The position numbers were made by a program, and so were the translations under genes. Source: JBEEFP01 sp041166085 (GTDB taxonomy: Bacteria > Actinomycetota > Acidimicrobiia > Acidimicrobiales > JAFATL01). From it: DNA of 64,000 nucleotides. The notes under the pieces were generated by a model. That model did no database searches, was not told where the DNA came from, and saw only the letters and a program-made list of their open reading frames with translations. The stretch spans positions 1-64,000 of the forward strand of contig JBEEFP010000006.1 of assembly GCA_041166085.1 (NCBI GenBank). The letters are read 5' to 3'. This document shows positions 33,707-42,340 of the stretch, in pieces. Position 1 is the first letter of the stretch; every line of letters starts with the position of its first letter.

Positions 33707-34615
33707 CTAGATCGGGACGTCTTCGACCGCGTCGGACAGGGTGGGACGCACGGCGATGGCGGCGACGCAGGTGATCACGACGAGGCCGCCCGCGACCTCC
33801 AACGGACCGAGCGGCTCGCCGAGCAGCACCAGGGCGAGCAGCGCGGCCACGACGGGAAGGCCGACGACGATCACCGACGAGATGGTCACGTCGACGAACG
33901 CGTGGGCCCAGTTCACGAGGAAGTGGCCGAGGGCGCCCGGGAACAGCACGAACAGGGCCAGCCACATCCAACTCGCGCCGTGCACGGCACCGAGGGGCTG
34001 GCCCGAAAGGACGGCGATCGGCGTGACGACGGCGGCGGCGACGAGCAGGGCGCAGGCCATGTACTCGATGGCGTCGAGGTGCTCACGCACCTGCTTGGAC
34101 GCCAGGTAGTAGCCGGTGAAGGTCAGCAGCGCGCCGACAGCAAGGACGTCGCCCGACAGGCTCCACACGGGGCCACGCGCCGCGCCCGCCTCGAAGACCG
34201 CCACCCCGACCAGCGCAGCTGCGACCAGGCCGATCTCCCGCCGCCCGGGACGTTCACCGAACAGCGGACCGGCGACCAGCAGCACCAGCACCGGTTGGAA
34301 CGAGCTGATGAGCGTCACCTCGGCCACGCTCGTGCGTTGCACCGCGCTCACGAACAGCGCCACGTTGACCCCGAAGCACGCGCCGCCGATGGCGGAACGG
34401 CGCACCGACGCCCAGCGCACCCGCCGTCCGGTCGCTGCCATGGCGAGCGCCATGACGGCGAAACCCAACCAGAGTCGCCAGAAGGCGAGCACCAGGCCGG
34501 GGACCTCGATCTCCTTGATCAGGATGGGGCCGAAGCCCCACGTGACCACGGCAAGGACGACGGCAACCGCGCCTCGCGCCGCCAGCTCATCGGCGCTTCG
34601 CTCCGTGACGGCCAC
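33707..34615 (-). CDS. EamA (DMT) family transporter
   Basis: A 302-aa, roughly ten-helix protein with the internal duplication of EamA permeases: the first half has VVTWGFGPILIKEIEVPGLV and AEVTLISSFQPVLVLLVAGP, and the second half VDVTISSVIVVGLPVVAALL and GEPLGPLEVAGGLVVI. These proteins export amino acids, nucleotides or other metabolites. Substrate unknown. It is a single gene on this strand facing the tRNA. Confidence 0.82.
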   Translation of the reverse strand: MAVTERSADELAARGAVAVVLAVVTWGFGPILIKEIEVPGLVLAFWRLWLGFAVMALAMAATGRRVRWASVRRSAIGGACFGVNVALFVSAVQRTSVAEVTLISSFQPVLVLLVAGPLFGERPGRREIGLVAAALVGVAVFEAGAARGPVWSLSGDVLAVGALLTFTGYYLASKQVREHLDAIEYMACALLVAAAVVTPIAVLSGQPLGAVHGASWMWLALFVLFPGALGHFLVNWAHAFVDVTISSVIVVGLPVVAALLALVLLGEPLGPLEVAGGLVVITCVAAIAVRPTLSDAVEDVPI

Positions 34616-34675
34616 ACTGCATCGTGGCCGCCAACCGGGGCGCGAGGCGAACGGTTTGTTGCGCCGCCGGTGCCG

Positions 34676-34756
34676 TTAGAGGCGGCGGCGGTACCCCACG
34701 CCGCCGGTGATGAGAAGGACGATGAGGACGATGAGAAGGATGGTGATCAGGCTCAT
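34676..34756 (-). CDS. 26-residue single-helix membrane protein
   Basis: The ATG at 34756 opens MSLITILLIVLIVLLITGG, then VGYRRRL and stop. It is a hydrophobic helix capped by a Gly-Gly-x-Gly turn and an Arg cluster. The start overlaps the end of the second EamA gene by four bases (ATGG...TGA arrangement), so it is probably translated from that transcript. A 54-aa relative with the same plan lies at 38882. Function unknown. Confidence 0.55.
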   Translation of the reverse strand: MSLITILLIVLIVLLITGGVGYRRRL

Positions 34757-35679
34757 GGCCCCGCTGTTCCCAACTCCTGGGCCGTCGTAACCATCGCCCG
34801 CCGACGGCCGAGACGCCCCTCGGCCCTCGCGACGCCCGCGATGACGATCGCGGCGCCGACGAACACGTACCAGTGCACCGGCTCGCCGCGCACCGTCACG
34901 CCCAACACGAAGGCGACGATCGGGATCAGGTACGTGACCATCGACACCGTCGTCGCACCCTCGTCGCGGATGATGCCGTATGACAGCACGTAGGCCAATC
35001 CGGTCCCGAGCACACCCAGGGCGAGCACCGATGCGACGACGCGCGCCTGCAGATGCACCGGATCGGTCGCGACGAACGGGCTCAGCACCAGCAGGATGGC
35101 GGCGCCGGCCACCAGCTGACCGGCGGCGAGCACGAGGGGCAGGCCCGTACCGGTGATGAACCGGCGTGTGTACACGAACGCGACGCCGTAACACGCAGCG
35201 GCGCCGAGGCACGCCAGCTCGCCGGCGAAGTCACCGGCGAGCGCGCCGTTGCGCCACGGACCGACGATGATCACCACGCCCACGAACCCGACGAGGAGCC
35301 CGGCCACGCGCGATGCGGTGGCCCGCTCCTCCGGCAGCAGAGCGATGGCCACGACGAGCGTGAGCAGCGGCGTGGCGCCGTTCAGGATCCCGGCCAATCC
35401 CGAATCGATGCGGGTCTCACCCCAGGCGAAGAGCGAGAACGGGATCACGTTGGCCACCACCGCCACCACGACGAGGTGCCGCCAGAGGCGGACCGATCGA
35501 GGGAAGGCCAGTGACCGTGCGACGACGACGGTGGAGAGCACGACCGCGCCCGCGACGACCCTGCCCAACACGATCTGGGCCGGGGACAGGCCCTCCAACG
35601 CCACCTTGATGAACAGGAAGCTCGAGCCCCATATGAGCGCGAGCAGACCCAGGCGCGCGTAGTTGGCGCGGTTGTTCAC
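34753..35679 (-). CDS. EamA (DMT) family transporter, second copy
   Basis: A 308-aa, ten-helix EamA exporter: LIWGSSFLFIKVALEGLSPA, LNGATPLLTLVVAIALLPEE in repeat one and VSMVTYLIPIVAFVLGVTV in repeat two. GTG at 35679 overlaps the stop of the GerMN lipoprotein gene (GTGA), so it may be co-transcribed with mtrAB. It is not closely similar to the EamA protein 1 kb away. Confidence 0.83.
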   Translation of the reverse strand: MNNRANYARLGLLALIWGSSFLFIKVALEGLSPAQIVLGRVVAGAVVLSTVVVARSLAFPRSVRLWRHLVVVAVVANVIPFSLFAWGETRIDSGLAGILNGATPLLTLVVAIALLPEERATASRVAGLLVGFVGVVIIVGPWRNGALAGDFAGELACLGAAACYGVAFVYTRRFITGTGLPLVLAAGQLVAGAAILLVLSPFVATDPVHLQARVVASVLALGVLGTGLAYVLSYGIIRDEGATTVSMVTYLIPIVAFVLGVTVRGEPVHWYVFVGAAIVIAGVARAEGRLGRRRAMVTTAQELGTAGP

Positions 35680-36257
35680 AGCGGTGCGAGGGCGGTGTAG
35701 TCGCCGGGGTTCAGCGGCTCCTGGGTGAGGGTGCCGTCGCCGCGTGGCACCTCCACCGACTTGCCGTCGAGGCTGAGCCGCACCCCGAGGACCCCCGGCG
35801 CGGCGGTGGCCGTGTACACCAGCTGGGCAACCGCGAGGATCTGGTCGCGGCCGCCGATCGCCGCGAAGTCGCCGCTGAGGTCGATGGTGGCGACGCCGCT
35901 CTGGACGCGGACGCTCAGCAGGCGTGTCTGGCTGCTGATGGCTGTCCGCACACCCGCCGCGGCCTCGTCCGCCATCGGTCCGGCCAGCAGCGACTCGAGG
36001 GCGCGGAACAGGGACGACGGCGACTCGACCAAGCGGCGCACGACGACCAGCCGCTCGGGGCCGACCAGGTACACCGGCACCTCGGTCGTCACCGCGATGG
36101 CTGTGGTGCTGGTCACCGACGTGGCAGCCGGCGCGAGCAGATCGAACGGCACGTCGCGGGTGGGGAGTGCCCGCGGCCCGTCGTCCGTCGGAACGCCGCA
36201 CCCGACGAAGACGACCGCGGCTGTCAGCGCGGCCGCCACGACGACGATGCGCCTCAT
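35676..36257 (-). CDS. GerMN-domain lipoprotein, LpqB-like
   Basis: A 193-aa lipoprotein with lipobox VVFVGC at the end of the signal peptide and a GerMN domain over about 70-180 (VESPSSLFRALESLLAGP, ATIDLSGDFAA, VYTATAAPGVLGVRLSLDG). In actinobacteria LpqB follows mtrAB and modulates MtrB; LpqB is about 550-580 aa, so this is a short form holding only one GerMN repeat. ATG overlaps the kinase stop by four bases. Confidence 0.82.
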   Translation of the reverse strand: MRRIVVVAAALTAAVVFVGCGVPTDDGPRALPTRDVPFDLLAPAATSVTSTTAIAVTTEVPVYLVGPERLVVVRRLVESPSSLFRALESLLAGPMADEAAAGVRTAISSQTRLLSVRVQSGVATIDLSGDFAAIGGRDQILAVAQLVYTATAAPGVLGVRLSLDGKSVEVPRGDGTLTQEPLNPGDYTALAPL

Positions 36258-37639
36258 GCGCCGTCCTCGATCGGCAGCTCCACGACGAAGCGGGCGCCTC
36301 CCGACGGGGCGTCCTCCACCCACACCCGGCCGCGGTGCAGCCGCACGTGCTCGTCGACCAGCGCCAGACCGAGCCCCACACCATCGCCGCCGCTCCCGCT
36401 CCGCCTGCCCGCAGCCGCACCGCGGGCGAAGCGCTCGAAGATCCGAGGGCGGTCGTCCAGCGGCACGCCGGGACCCTCGTCGTCCACCTCGAGACGCAGG
36501 GTGCCATCCACTCGGCGCAAGCCAATGCGGACGGCGCCGCCCCCGTGGGCGTCGGCGTTGGTGAGCAGGTTGGTGACGACCCGCTCGAGCCGGCGCTTGT
36601 CGGCGCGGATCGCCACGTCGGTGGCCTCGGGCGCGATGTCGATCGTCGCGGTCGACGACGTCGGTACCGCGTGGGTGAGCAACTCACTGAGACGGACGTT
36701 CTCGACCGCCAACCGAGCGACGCCCGCGTCGAAGCGCGAGATCTCGAGCAGGTCCTGCACGAGTCGCTCGAAGCGCTCGACATCGGCGGCCAGCAGGTCG
36801 AGGGCCAGACGAGCCCGCTCGGGCATGTCGTCGCGCCTGGCCAGCATCACCTGAAGCGATGTGGCGACCGTCGTCAGCGGCGAACGCAGCTCGTGACTGA
36901 CGTCGGATGCGAACCGCGCGTCGCGCTCCATGCGTTCCTTGAGAGCGTCGACCATGCGGTTGAACGACGACGACAGCACCGCCAGGTCGGAATCGGAGCC
37001 TTCGTCGAGTCGCGTCTCGAAGTGGCCGCCGGCGATGTCGGCGGCCGCGCGCGCCGCCTCCGACACGGGGGCCAGCACCCGTCCGCTCGCCCATCGGCCG
37101 AGGAATGCGCCCGCCAGCGCGGTCAAGGCTGCAGCGGCGGCGAGCGTGCCGCCGAGCAGCCGCAGCGTGCGGTCGAGCTCGGCCAGGGTGAAGACCTCGA
37201 AGTACTGGGCGTTCACCGATGGGATCGGCACCCCGACCACGAGGTGGGGACTGCCGTCGAGCCGGTAGCGCTGGCGAGCAGGGGTCCCCCTGAGCACGGT
37301 CGACCGCAGGGGCGCCGGCAGCGCGTCTCGGCCTACTGCGATCGACGTGGCGAACCACCGGTCGGTGTAGCGGAGCACGGACTGCGAGCCGGCGGCGCTC
37401 GTCTCGAGCCCCCCGAGCAGCTGCGGAACATCCGGTCGCGCCGAGCGCAAGCCCGCCCGGACGAGCTGCGCGTTCACGTACGCCTGGTGGACGACCGAGC
37501 TCTCGCGCTGGCGCAGGAGATATCGGCGGGTGACGCCATAGGTGAGGCCGCCCATGAGCAGTGACAGCAGGAGCGCCCCGAGCGCGAAGGCGAGGGTCAC
37601 CCTGGCCCGCAGGCCGAGACCGGTGACCGCAGCGGCCAT
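36254..37639 (-). CDS. MtrB-like sensor histidine kinase
   Basis: A 461-aa membrane kinase: helix at about 10-33, extracytoplasmic sensor to about 155, second helix 158-182, HAMP 183-235, then HisKA with phospho-acceptor His in DVSHELRSPLTTV and HATPase with N-box NLLTNADAHGGG, DDEGPGVP, and GVGLGLALVDEHV. It partners the OmpR-type regulator with which it overlaps (TGATG). Order mtrA-mtrB-lipoprotein matches the actinobacterial MtrAB-LpqB system for cell-wall and division control; orthology is inferred from order and domain plan. Confidence 0.85.
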   Translation of the reverse strand: MAAAVTGLGLRARVTLAFALGALLLSLLMGGLTYGVTRRYLLRQRESSVVHQAYVNAQLVRAGLRSARPDVPQLLGGLETSAAGSQSVLRYTDRWFATSIAVGRDALPAPLRSTVLRGTPARQRYRLDGSPHLVVGVPIPSVNAQYFEVFTLAELDRTLRLLGGTLAAAAALTALAGAFLGRWASGRVLAPVSEAARAAADIAGGHFETRLDEGSDSDLAVLSSSFNRMVDALKERMERDARFASDVSHELRSPLTTVATSLQVMLARRDDMPERARLALDLLAADVERFERLVQDLLEISRFDAGVARLAVENVRLSELLTHAVPTSSTATIDIAPEATDVAIRADKRRLERVVTNLLTNADAHGGGAVRIGLRRVDGTLRLEVDDEGPGVPLDDRPRIFERFARGAAAGRRSGSGGDGVGLGLALVDEHVRLHRGRVWVEDAPSGGARFVVELPIEDGA

Positions 37640-38322
37640 CAGGGCTGCAGCTTGTACCCGAGACCGCGGACGGTCACGACGTGCTTCGGGTGGGCGGGAT
37701 CGCCCTCGACCTTGGTGCGCAGGCGGCGGACGTGGACGTCGACGAGGCGCCCGTCGCCGAAGTAGTCGTAGCCCCACACCCGCTCGAGCAGGAGCTCCCG
37801 GCTGAACACGCGGCCAGGGCTCGACGCCAGCTCGCACAGCAGGCGGAACTCGGTGCGGGTGAGGTGCACCTGCTCGCCGGCGCGGCGCACCTCGCCCGCG
37901 TCGGGCACGATCTCCAGATCACCGACCCGCAGGATGCTGGAGGCCGGCTCGGTGCTCGTGCGAGCGCGACGCAGCAGCGCGCGGATGCGGGCCGCCAGCT
38001 CCTTGGCGACGAACGGCTTGGTGACGTAGTCGTCGGCCCCCGCCTCCAGCCCCGCCACCACGTCGTAGGTGTCGGTGCGGGCCGTCACCATGATCACCGG
38101 GACGTCGCTGCTCCGCCGCAGCGACCGGCACGTCTCGAAGCCGTCCATCCCCGGCAGCATCAGGTCGATGAGCACCACGTCGGCCGGCGACCGGGCGAAG
38201 GTCGCCAGGGCCGCCTCACCACTGGCGGCTTCGTCGATCGCATAGCCCTCGTCCTCGAGGACCATCCGCATGGAGGCGCGGATGCGCTCGTCGTCGTCCA
38301 CCAGCAGGATGCGGCTCGGCAC
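37639..38322 (-). CDS. MtrA-like OmpR-family response regulator
   Basis: A 227-aa regulator: receiver with LLVDDDERIRASMRMVLEDE, acceptor Asp in VVLIDLMLPGMDG and Lys in DDYVTKPF; C-terminal winged helix with HLTRTEFRLLCELASSPG, VFSRELLLERVWGYDY and the wing VDVHVRRLRTKVE and TVRGLGYKL. GTG at 38322. It should bind direct repeats in promoters of wall and division genes. Divergent from the 107-aa gene. Confidence 0.88.
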   Translation of the reverse strand: MPSRILLVDDDERIRASMRMVLEDEGYAIDEAASGEAALATFARSPADVVLIDLMLPGMDGFETCRSLRRSSDVPVIMVTARTDTYDVVAGLEAGADDYVTKPFVAKELAARIRALLRRARTSTEPASSILRVGDLEIVPDAGEVRRAGEQVHLTRTEFRLLCELASSPGRVFSRELLLERVWGYDYFGDGRLVDVHVRRLRTKVEGDPAHPKHVVTVRGLGYKLQP

Positions 38323-38499
38323 CCCATGATGCTGGCCCAAAACGCGGGAGGAGTCGGACCAGTTGGGGTAGGTTCCCCGGCGGTTCGTCACGAAACCGCA
38401 ATACCACTGCGTCCGGTTCGTCGTATTCGGCGGTGAACATGGGGCGAGCCGGCGGCACGGAGGCTGCGTGACACTTTCTTCCAGCACAGGGATGACTCG

Positions 38500-38823
38500 A
38501 TGACGCCCAAGCGCGCCAACTCCACCGCGCCCGCCTACGAGGTCATCGAGTCGTGCAACAGCACGTGGGTCTTCGACACCTCCGCCAAGCGGTTCCGGCG
38601 TGTGCCCAAGGGCACGCCGCTCGATCTCCCCACGACGGCCGGAGACTGGGAGACCTACGTCAAGCTCGAGATCGACCTCGAGTCCGACGCCTTCTTGGTC
38701 ACGTTGAACCCGGCGGGCACCCGCCTGCTCCGGTCGTACCGGCACACCGATCCGTGCGCCCAGTGCGACCCGGGTGGCGCCACCACCGAGCTCTCGCTCG
38801 AAGCCATCTCTCGCGGGGCCTGA
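38500..38823 (+). CDS. Hypothetical 107-aa protein with a CxxC motif
   Basis: A soluble protein with CNSTWVFDTSAKRFRRVPKG near the N-terminus and PCAQCDPGG near the C-terminus. The Cys pair could bind metal or form a disulfide. I do not recognise the family. AGGGATG lies upstream of the ATG. It diverges from mtrA over 177 bases that hold promoters but no visible gene. Confidence 0.6.
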   Translation: MTPKRANSTAPAYEVIESCNSTWVFDTSAKRFRRVPKGTPLDLPTTAGDWETYVKLEIDLESDAFLVTLNPAGTRLLRSYRHTDPCAQCDPGGATTELSLEAISRGA

Positions 38824-38881
38824 ACCCGGGGCGGAATGTCTCCCAGGTTTTGACGCGTCTGGGGTCGGGAACACCCCGCGC

Positions 38882-39046
38882 ATGACACTCCTGCTGATCA
38901 TCCTCCTGGTGGTCGTGGTGCTCGCCTTCGCAGGCGGTGGTCCCGCAGTGGCCCGCCGCCGGCCCGGACGACGCGTCGTCGAGACCGTCTACGAGGACGA
39001 TCCAGTGGTGGAAGAGGACGTCGTGCGCAGACGGCGCATCGACTGA
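38882..39046 (+). CDS. 54-aa small membrane protein
   Basis: One hydrophobic helix (MTLLLIILLVVVVLAFAGGG), then an Arg-rich stretch ARRRPGRR and an acidic/basic tail. The plan matches the 26-aa protein at 34676 with an added cytoplasmic tail. A second small membrane protein follows 19 bases later. Function unknown. Confidence 0.55.
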   Translation: MTLLLIILLVVVVLAFAGGGPAVARRRPGRRVVETVYEDDPVVEEDVVRRRRID

Positions 39047-39065
39047 ACGGGGAGGAAGACCCGCA

Positions 39066-39287
39066 ATGGCCCGACGAGTGACACGTGAGTACGTGGACGA
39101 CGCCGGCGACGACGTCGTGTACGACGACCGGCGGCCGGTGTTCTTCAATCCGGTTGGCGCCATCGTCAGCTTGGTCCTGCTCGGACTGCTGATCTGGGCG
39201 CTGTTCTGGGGGCCGATCGGTGAGATGTTCGACGGCGATGGGAAGGGCCCGAGGGTCGACACGCCGACGCTGAACAACAACAAGTAG
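39066..39287 (+). CDS. 73-aa small membrane protein
   Basis: A charged N-terminus (MARRVTREYVDDAGDDVVYD), one helix at about 28-50 and a polar tail. GGGGAGGAAG before the ATG is a strong ribosome site. It is probably co-transcribed with the 54-aa gene, and both end at the terminator at 39305. Confidence 0.6.
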   Translation: MARRVTREYVDDAGDDVVYDDRRPVFFNPVGAIVSLVLLGLLIWALFWGPIGEMFDGDGKGPRVDTPTLNNNK

Positions 39288-39304
39288 CACCGCAGCGTGC
39301 AACG

Positions 39305-39337
39305 AACCGGTCCGCTCCCTTCGGGGACGGGCCGGTT
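39305..39337 (+). terminator. Hairpin terminator with TTCG loop
   Basis: AACCGG...CTCCC and GGGGACGG...CCGGTT pair around a TTCG tetraloop, followed by GTCGTCT. It ends the small membrane-protein transcript. Confidence 0.7.
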
Positions 39338-39360
39338 GTCGTCTCTGGGAGGATGGGGCG

Positions 39361-39999
39361 GTGCCGAGGTTCCGAAACCGGCGCGAGGCGGGAGCGGAGC
39401 TCGGCGCGCGGCTGCGTGAGCGCCTCGATGCGGTGCCGAGCGTCGTGCTGGGTCTGCCTCGCGGCGGTGTCCCGGTGGCCGCCGAGGTCGCAGCCGCCCT
39501 CGACGCACCGCTCGACGTGTTCGTGGTGCGCAAGCTCGGGGTGCCCGGCCAACGTGAGCTGGCCATGGGCGCGATCGCGTCCGGCGGCGTCCGGGTCGAG
39601 AACCGTGAGGTGATCGACGCCCTCCGCATCCAGCCCTCGACCGTCGACGCGGTCGCTCGCGACGAAGCGGTCGAGCTGGCCCGGCGGGAGCGCGCGTACC
39701 GGGGAGACCGCCCGGCCGTGGAGGTGACCGGCCGACGGGTGGTGCTGGTCGACGACGGCCTCGCCACCGGCGCGACCATGCGAGCCGCGCTCGCCGCCGT
39801 GCAGCAGCGGGGTGCGGACGACATCGTCGTCGCCGTTCCCACCGGCGCCCGGCAGACGTGCGCCGAGCTGGCTCTCACGGGTGCGACGGTGGTCTGCCTC
39901 GACCAGCCCGAGCCGTTCCATGCCGTCGGGTTGTCCTACGACGACTTCTCGGAGACGGCCGACGACGACGTGCGCGCCCTGCTTCAGACGATGCGGTAG
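39361..39999 (+). CDS. Phosphoribosyltransferase-fold protein
   Basis: A 212-aa type I PRT with the PRPP loop VVLVDDGLATGATMRAAL. The N-terminal LGLPRGGVPVAAEVAAALDA and FVVRKLGVPGQRELAMGAIA are typical of the stand-alone PRT group often annotated as erythromycin-esterase-associated. The physiological base is unknown. GTG at 39361 with GGGAGG upstream. It converges with the thioesterase gene, overlapping by 16 bases. Confidence 0.82.
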   Translation: MPRFRNRREAGAELGARLRERLDAVPSVVLGLPRGGVPVAAEVAAALDAPLDVFVVRKLGVPGQRELAMGAIASGGVRVENREVIDALRIQPSTVDAVARDEAVELARRERAYRGDRPAVEVTGRRVVLVDDGLATGATMRAALAAVQQRGADDIVVAVPTGARQTCAELALTGATVVCLDQPEPFHAVGLSYDDFSETADDDVRALLQTMR

Positions 40000-40424
40000 G
40001 TCTGCACTCCGTGGGCGACGACGTTGCCCTCGGCGTCGGTCGCGGTGATCTCGGTGAAGGTCAGCTCCTTGCCGCGTCGGACCGTGCGTGCGTGGCAGAC
40101 GAGGTCGGATTTCCTGCACGCCCCGACGTACTGCACGGACATGGCGACGGTGGACGCGCGGGTGCCCTTGTCGAAGTCGTGGTTGGACCAGGCCGCGCAG
40201 GCACCGGCGGTGTCGATGGCCGACGCGATGACACCCCCGTGGTAGTAGGTGCCGTCGTTGGTGAGGTCCTCACGAAACGGGATCCGAACCGTCACGTCGT
40301 CCGGGTCGTAGCGCTCGACGACGAGACCCAGTCCACCGATGAACGGTGTCGTCGACATGAGGTCACGGATCGCGAGGCGGCGGCGCTGCTGCTCGTCCTC
40401 GCTCAGGGGCTGGTCGCCGGGCAC
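39984..40424 (-). CDS. PaaI/4HBT-type acyl-CoA thioesterase
   Basis: A 146-aa hot-dog enzyme. The catalytic region reads TNDGTYYHGGVIASAIDTAG, matching the HGG...D pattern of PaaI-type thioesterases, followed by TVAMSVQYVGAC. It hydrolyses acyl- or aryl-CoA esters. GTG at 40424 is used; TTG at 40433 is an alternative. The GH84-like gene diverges 26 bases away. Confidence 0.8.
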   Translation of the reverse strand: MPGDQPLSEDEQQRRRLAIRDLMSTTPFIGGLGLVVERYDPDDVTVRIPFREDLTNDGTYYHGGVIASAIDTAGACAAWSNHDFDKGTRASTVAMSVQYVGACRKSDLVCHARTVRRGKELTFTEITATDAEGNVVAHGVQTYRIV

Positions 40425-40450
40425 GGCGACCAAGAGTAGACAGGCCGTCG

Positions 40451-42340
40451 ATGACGGACCCCGACGCCGGGCGCCTCCAGGACTTCGTCGGCAAGATGCC
40501 GTTCGCGCCGCCGCTCCCCCGCCGTCCGCCCGCGGGCACGCTGGTCCCGACCCCCCACCGCTACGACGACCGCGGCGAGTCGGCGACGGGAGCGGCCGCG
40601 GTGACGATCGTCGGCGCGCCGCCTGGCGCACGCCGCCTGCTGGCCGAGGGCCTTGCACGGGTGGGCGTGCCCGTCGTCGATCGCGGCGGGTGGCCGGTGC
40701 GCGTCATCGCTGACGAGGCCATCACCGGTGATGAGGCTTACCGCCTCACCGCACGCGACGACGGCATGACGGTGGCAGCGTCCACCGCCACGGGGTTGGT
40801 GCGTGGCGCGTGCACAGCCCGACAACTGCTGCGGCGGAACGAGGCGGGCGCGGTCGTCGTGCGCCGCGCCGTCATCGACGACGGTCCGGTGGTACCGCTC
40901 CGCATGCTGGCGGGATGGGGCCTGTACCGCACGCACCACCTCGACTGGGCCCTCGAGGTCGCGGCAGAGGGCAAGTTCAACCGGGTCCTCTACAACTGGT
41001 GGACGGCGACAGCCGATGAGCGCATGGGTGACGACGAAGCCCGACTCGTCGCGGCAGCGCGATCCATGGGAGTCGAGCTCGTCTGCGAGCTGCGGCGGCA
41101 AGCGCTCGGCCCCGCCCTCTCCCTCGACGACGCCGACGCCCTCGAGCCGCTCCTCCAGCACTACGACGACGCCGTCGCACACGGCTTCCGCAGCTTCGGC
41201 TTCCTGTTCGACGACACCGACCACGATCCGTTCGACGCGGAGCTGGGCCTCCTTCGGCGGATCGTCGATCGGCTCACGGCACGGTTGGGTGCCGAGCCGG
41301 AGTTCTTCTTCTGTCCGCGCTTCTACTGGTTCCCCGGGCAGATGGACTACTCGTGGATGCGCCCTGCGCAAGGGGACGACGGCGAGCCGTCCATGGCGCC
41401 CATGCTCGGCGACGGGAGCACACGGTCTGTCGTCCAGGCCACCGAGCGACAGGAGGACTACCAGCGACGGCTGGCCGCCGTCCTTCCTGCTCGCACCGAG
41501 GTGTACCTGGCCAACTGGTGGAGCGGGACGCCCGACGACTGGGCCCCGCAGTTGGCGTCGGGATGGACGGACCGGGTCGGCCGACAGCCGGTGTTCTGGG
41601 ACAACCAGCAGCAGAACGACTTCCGCGCCGCGGTGGTGCATCCGCTGCCCCTCCACCAGCGACCGGTGCCCTTCGCCGAAGCGCTCCGCGGATACACCCT
41701 CAACTCCGGACTCCCGCTGTCATCGTTCGCGCCGGCGTCGATCACCGCGGGGGCGTGGGCGTGGAACCCGCGCGACTACGACCCCGCCACGACCATGGGT
41801 ACGGCGATCGACCGCCTCTACGGCGCGGCCGGGCCCGTCATGACCGACGCAGTGGCCCGATGGTCGAGCGTCCTCGACCAGCTGCTCCAGCCCCGGGTCG
41901 GCATGGAGCAGCACTACCGCGGCCTGCTCCTCGCGGTGCGGGCAGGCGAAGGCGGCGCGCTCGACGCCGCCCTCGACGACGTCGACCAGCTGCTCGGCGC
42001 GGCCAGTGCTTCGCTGCCGGAGGACGCGCACCCCGTTGCCGCCGACGGCCTCGATGAGCTGCGGCGCGAGGTCGGACGGCTGCGCCTCGACCGCGCGCTG
42101 GCGGCGTGCACGGAGCGCGACGAGGCCGAGCGGCTCGTCGCTGCCATCGCCGAGATCCTGGCCGCCCGACTCCCGCCGGTTCCCGAGCTGGCGGCGATCG
42201 TGGGCGGCGCGGCGCCGGGCGACCAGCCCGTGCCGGGGATCTCGTGGGCCATCCACTTCCTGTTCGGCCCTCTCGGGGCGGGACCTCGCCGGTTGCTCGG
42301 CAAGGTCCCGCCCCGAGCGGACAGTGCTGCTAGCCCTTGA
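40451..42340 (+). CDS. Cytoplasmic GH84-type (O-GlcNAcase-like) glycoside hydrolase
   Basis: A 629-aa protein. Residues 80-130 resemble the GH20b accessory fold (DEAYRLTARDDGMTV, GLVRGACTARQLL). The TIM-barrel follows: FGFLFDDTDHDPF places the catalytic Asp pair at D254-D255, EPEFFFCPRFYWFPG and VFWDNQQQNDFR match GH84 motifs (human O-GlcNAcase has LFDDIDH, FLFCPTEYC and WDNxHAND). The usual opening GVVEGFYG reads LAGWGLYR here. A helical domain fills residues 450-600. There is no signal peptide. GH84 enzymes remove beta-GlcNAc, so a cytoplasmic target would be sugar-phosphates, wall fragments or modified proteins; this is unproven. Confidence 0.72.
   Translation: MTDPDAGRLQDFVGKMPFAPPLPRRPPAGTLVPTPHRYDDRGESATGAAAVTIVGAPPGARRLLAEGLARVGVPVVDRGGWPVRVIADEAITGDEAYRLTARDDGMTVAASTATGLVRGACTARQLLRRNEAGAVVVRRAVIDDGPVVPLRMLAGWGLYRTHHLDWALEVAAEGKFNRVLYNWWTATADERMGDDEARLVAAARSMGVELVCELRRQALGPALSLDDADALEPLLQHYDDAVAHGFRSFGFLFDDTDHDPFDAELGLLRRIVDRLTARLGAEPEFFFCPRFYWFPGQMDYSWMRPAQGDDGEPSMAPMLGDGSTRSVVQATERQEDYQRRLAAVLPARTEVYLANWWSGTPDDWAPQLASGWTDRVGRQPVFWDNQQQNDFRAAVVHPLPLHQRPVPFAEALRGYTLNSGLPLSSFAPASITAGAWAWNPRDYDPATTMGTAIDRLYGAAGPVMTDAVARWSSVLDQLLQPRVGMEQHYRGLLLAVRAGEGGALDAALDDVDQLLGAASASLPEDAHPVAADGLDELRREVGRLRLDRALAACTERDEAERLVAAIAEILAARLPPVPELAAIVGGAAPGDQPVPGISWAIHFLFGPLGAGPRRLLGKVPPRADSAASP

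Noticed and set aside
36254..37639. PhoR-type phosphate kinase instead of MtrB
   Set aside because: The following GerMN lipoprotein and the order regulator-kinase-lipoprotein fit MtrAB-LpqB better; no phosphate genes are nearby.
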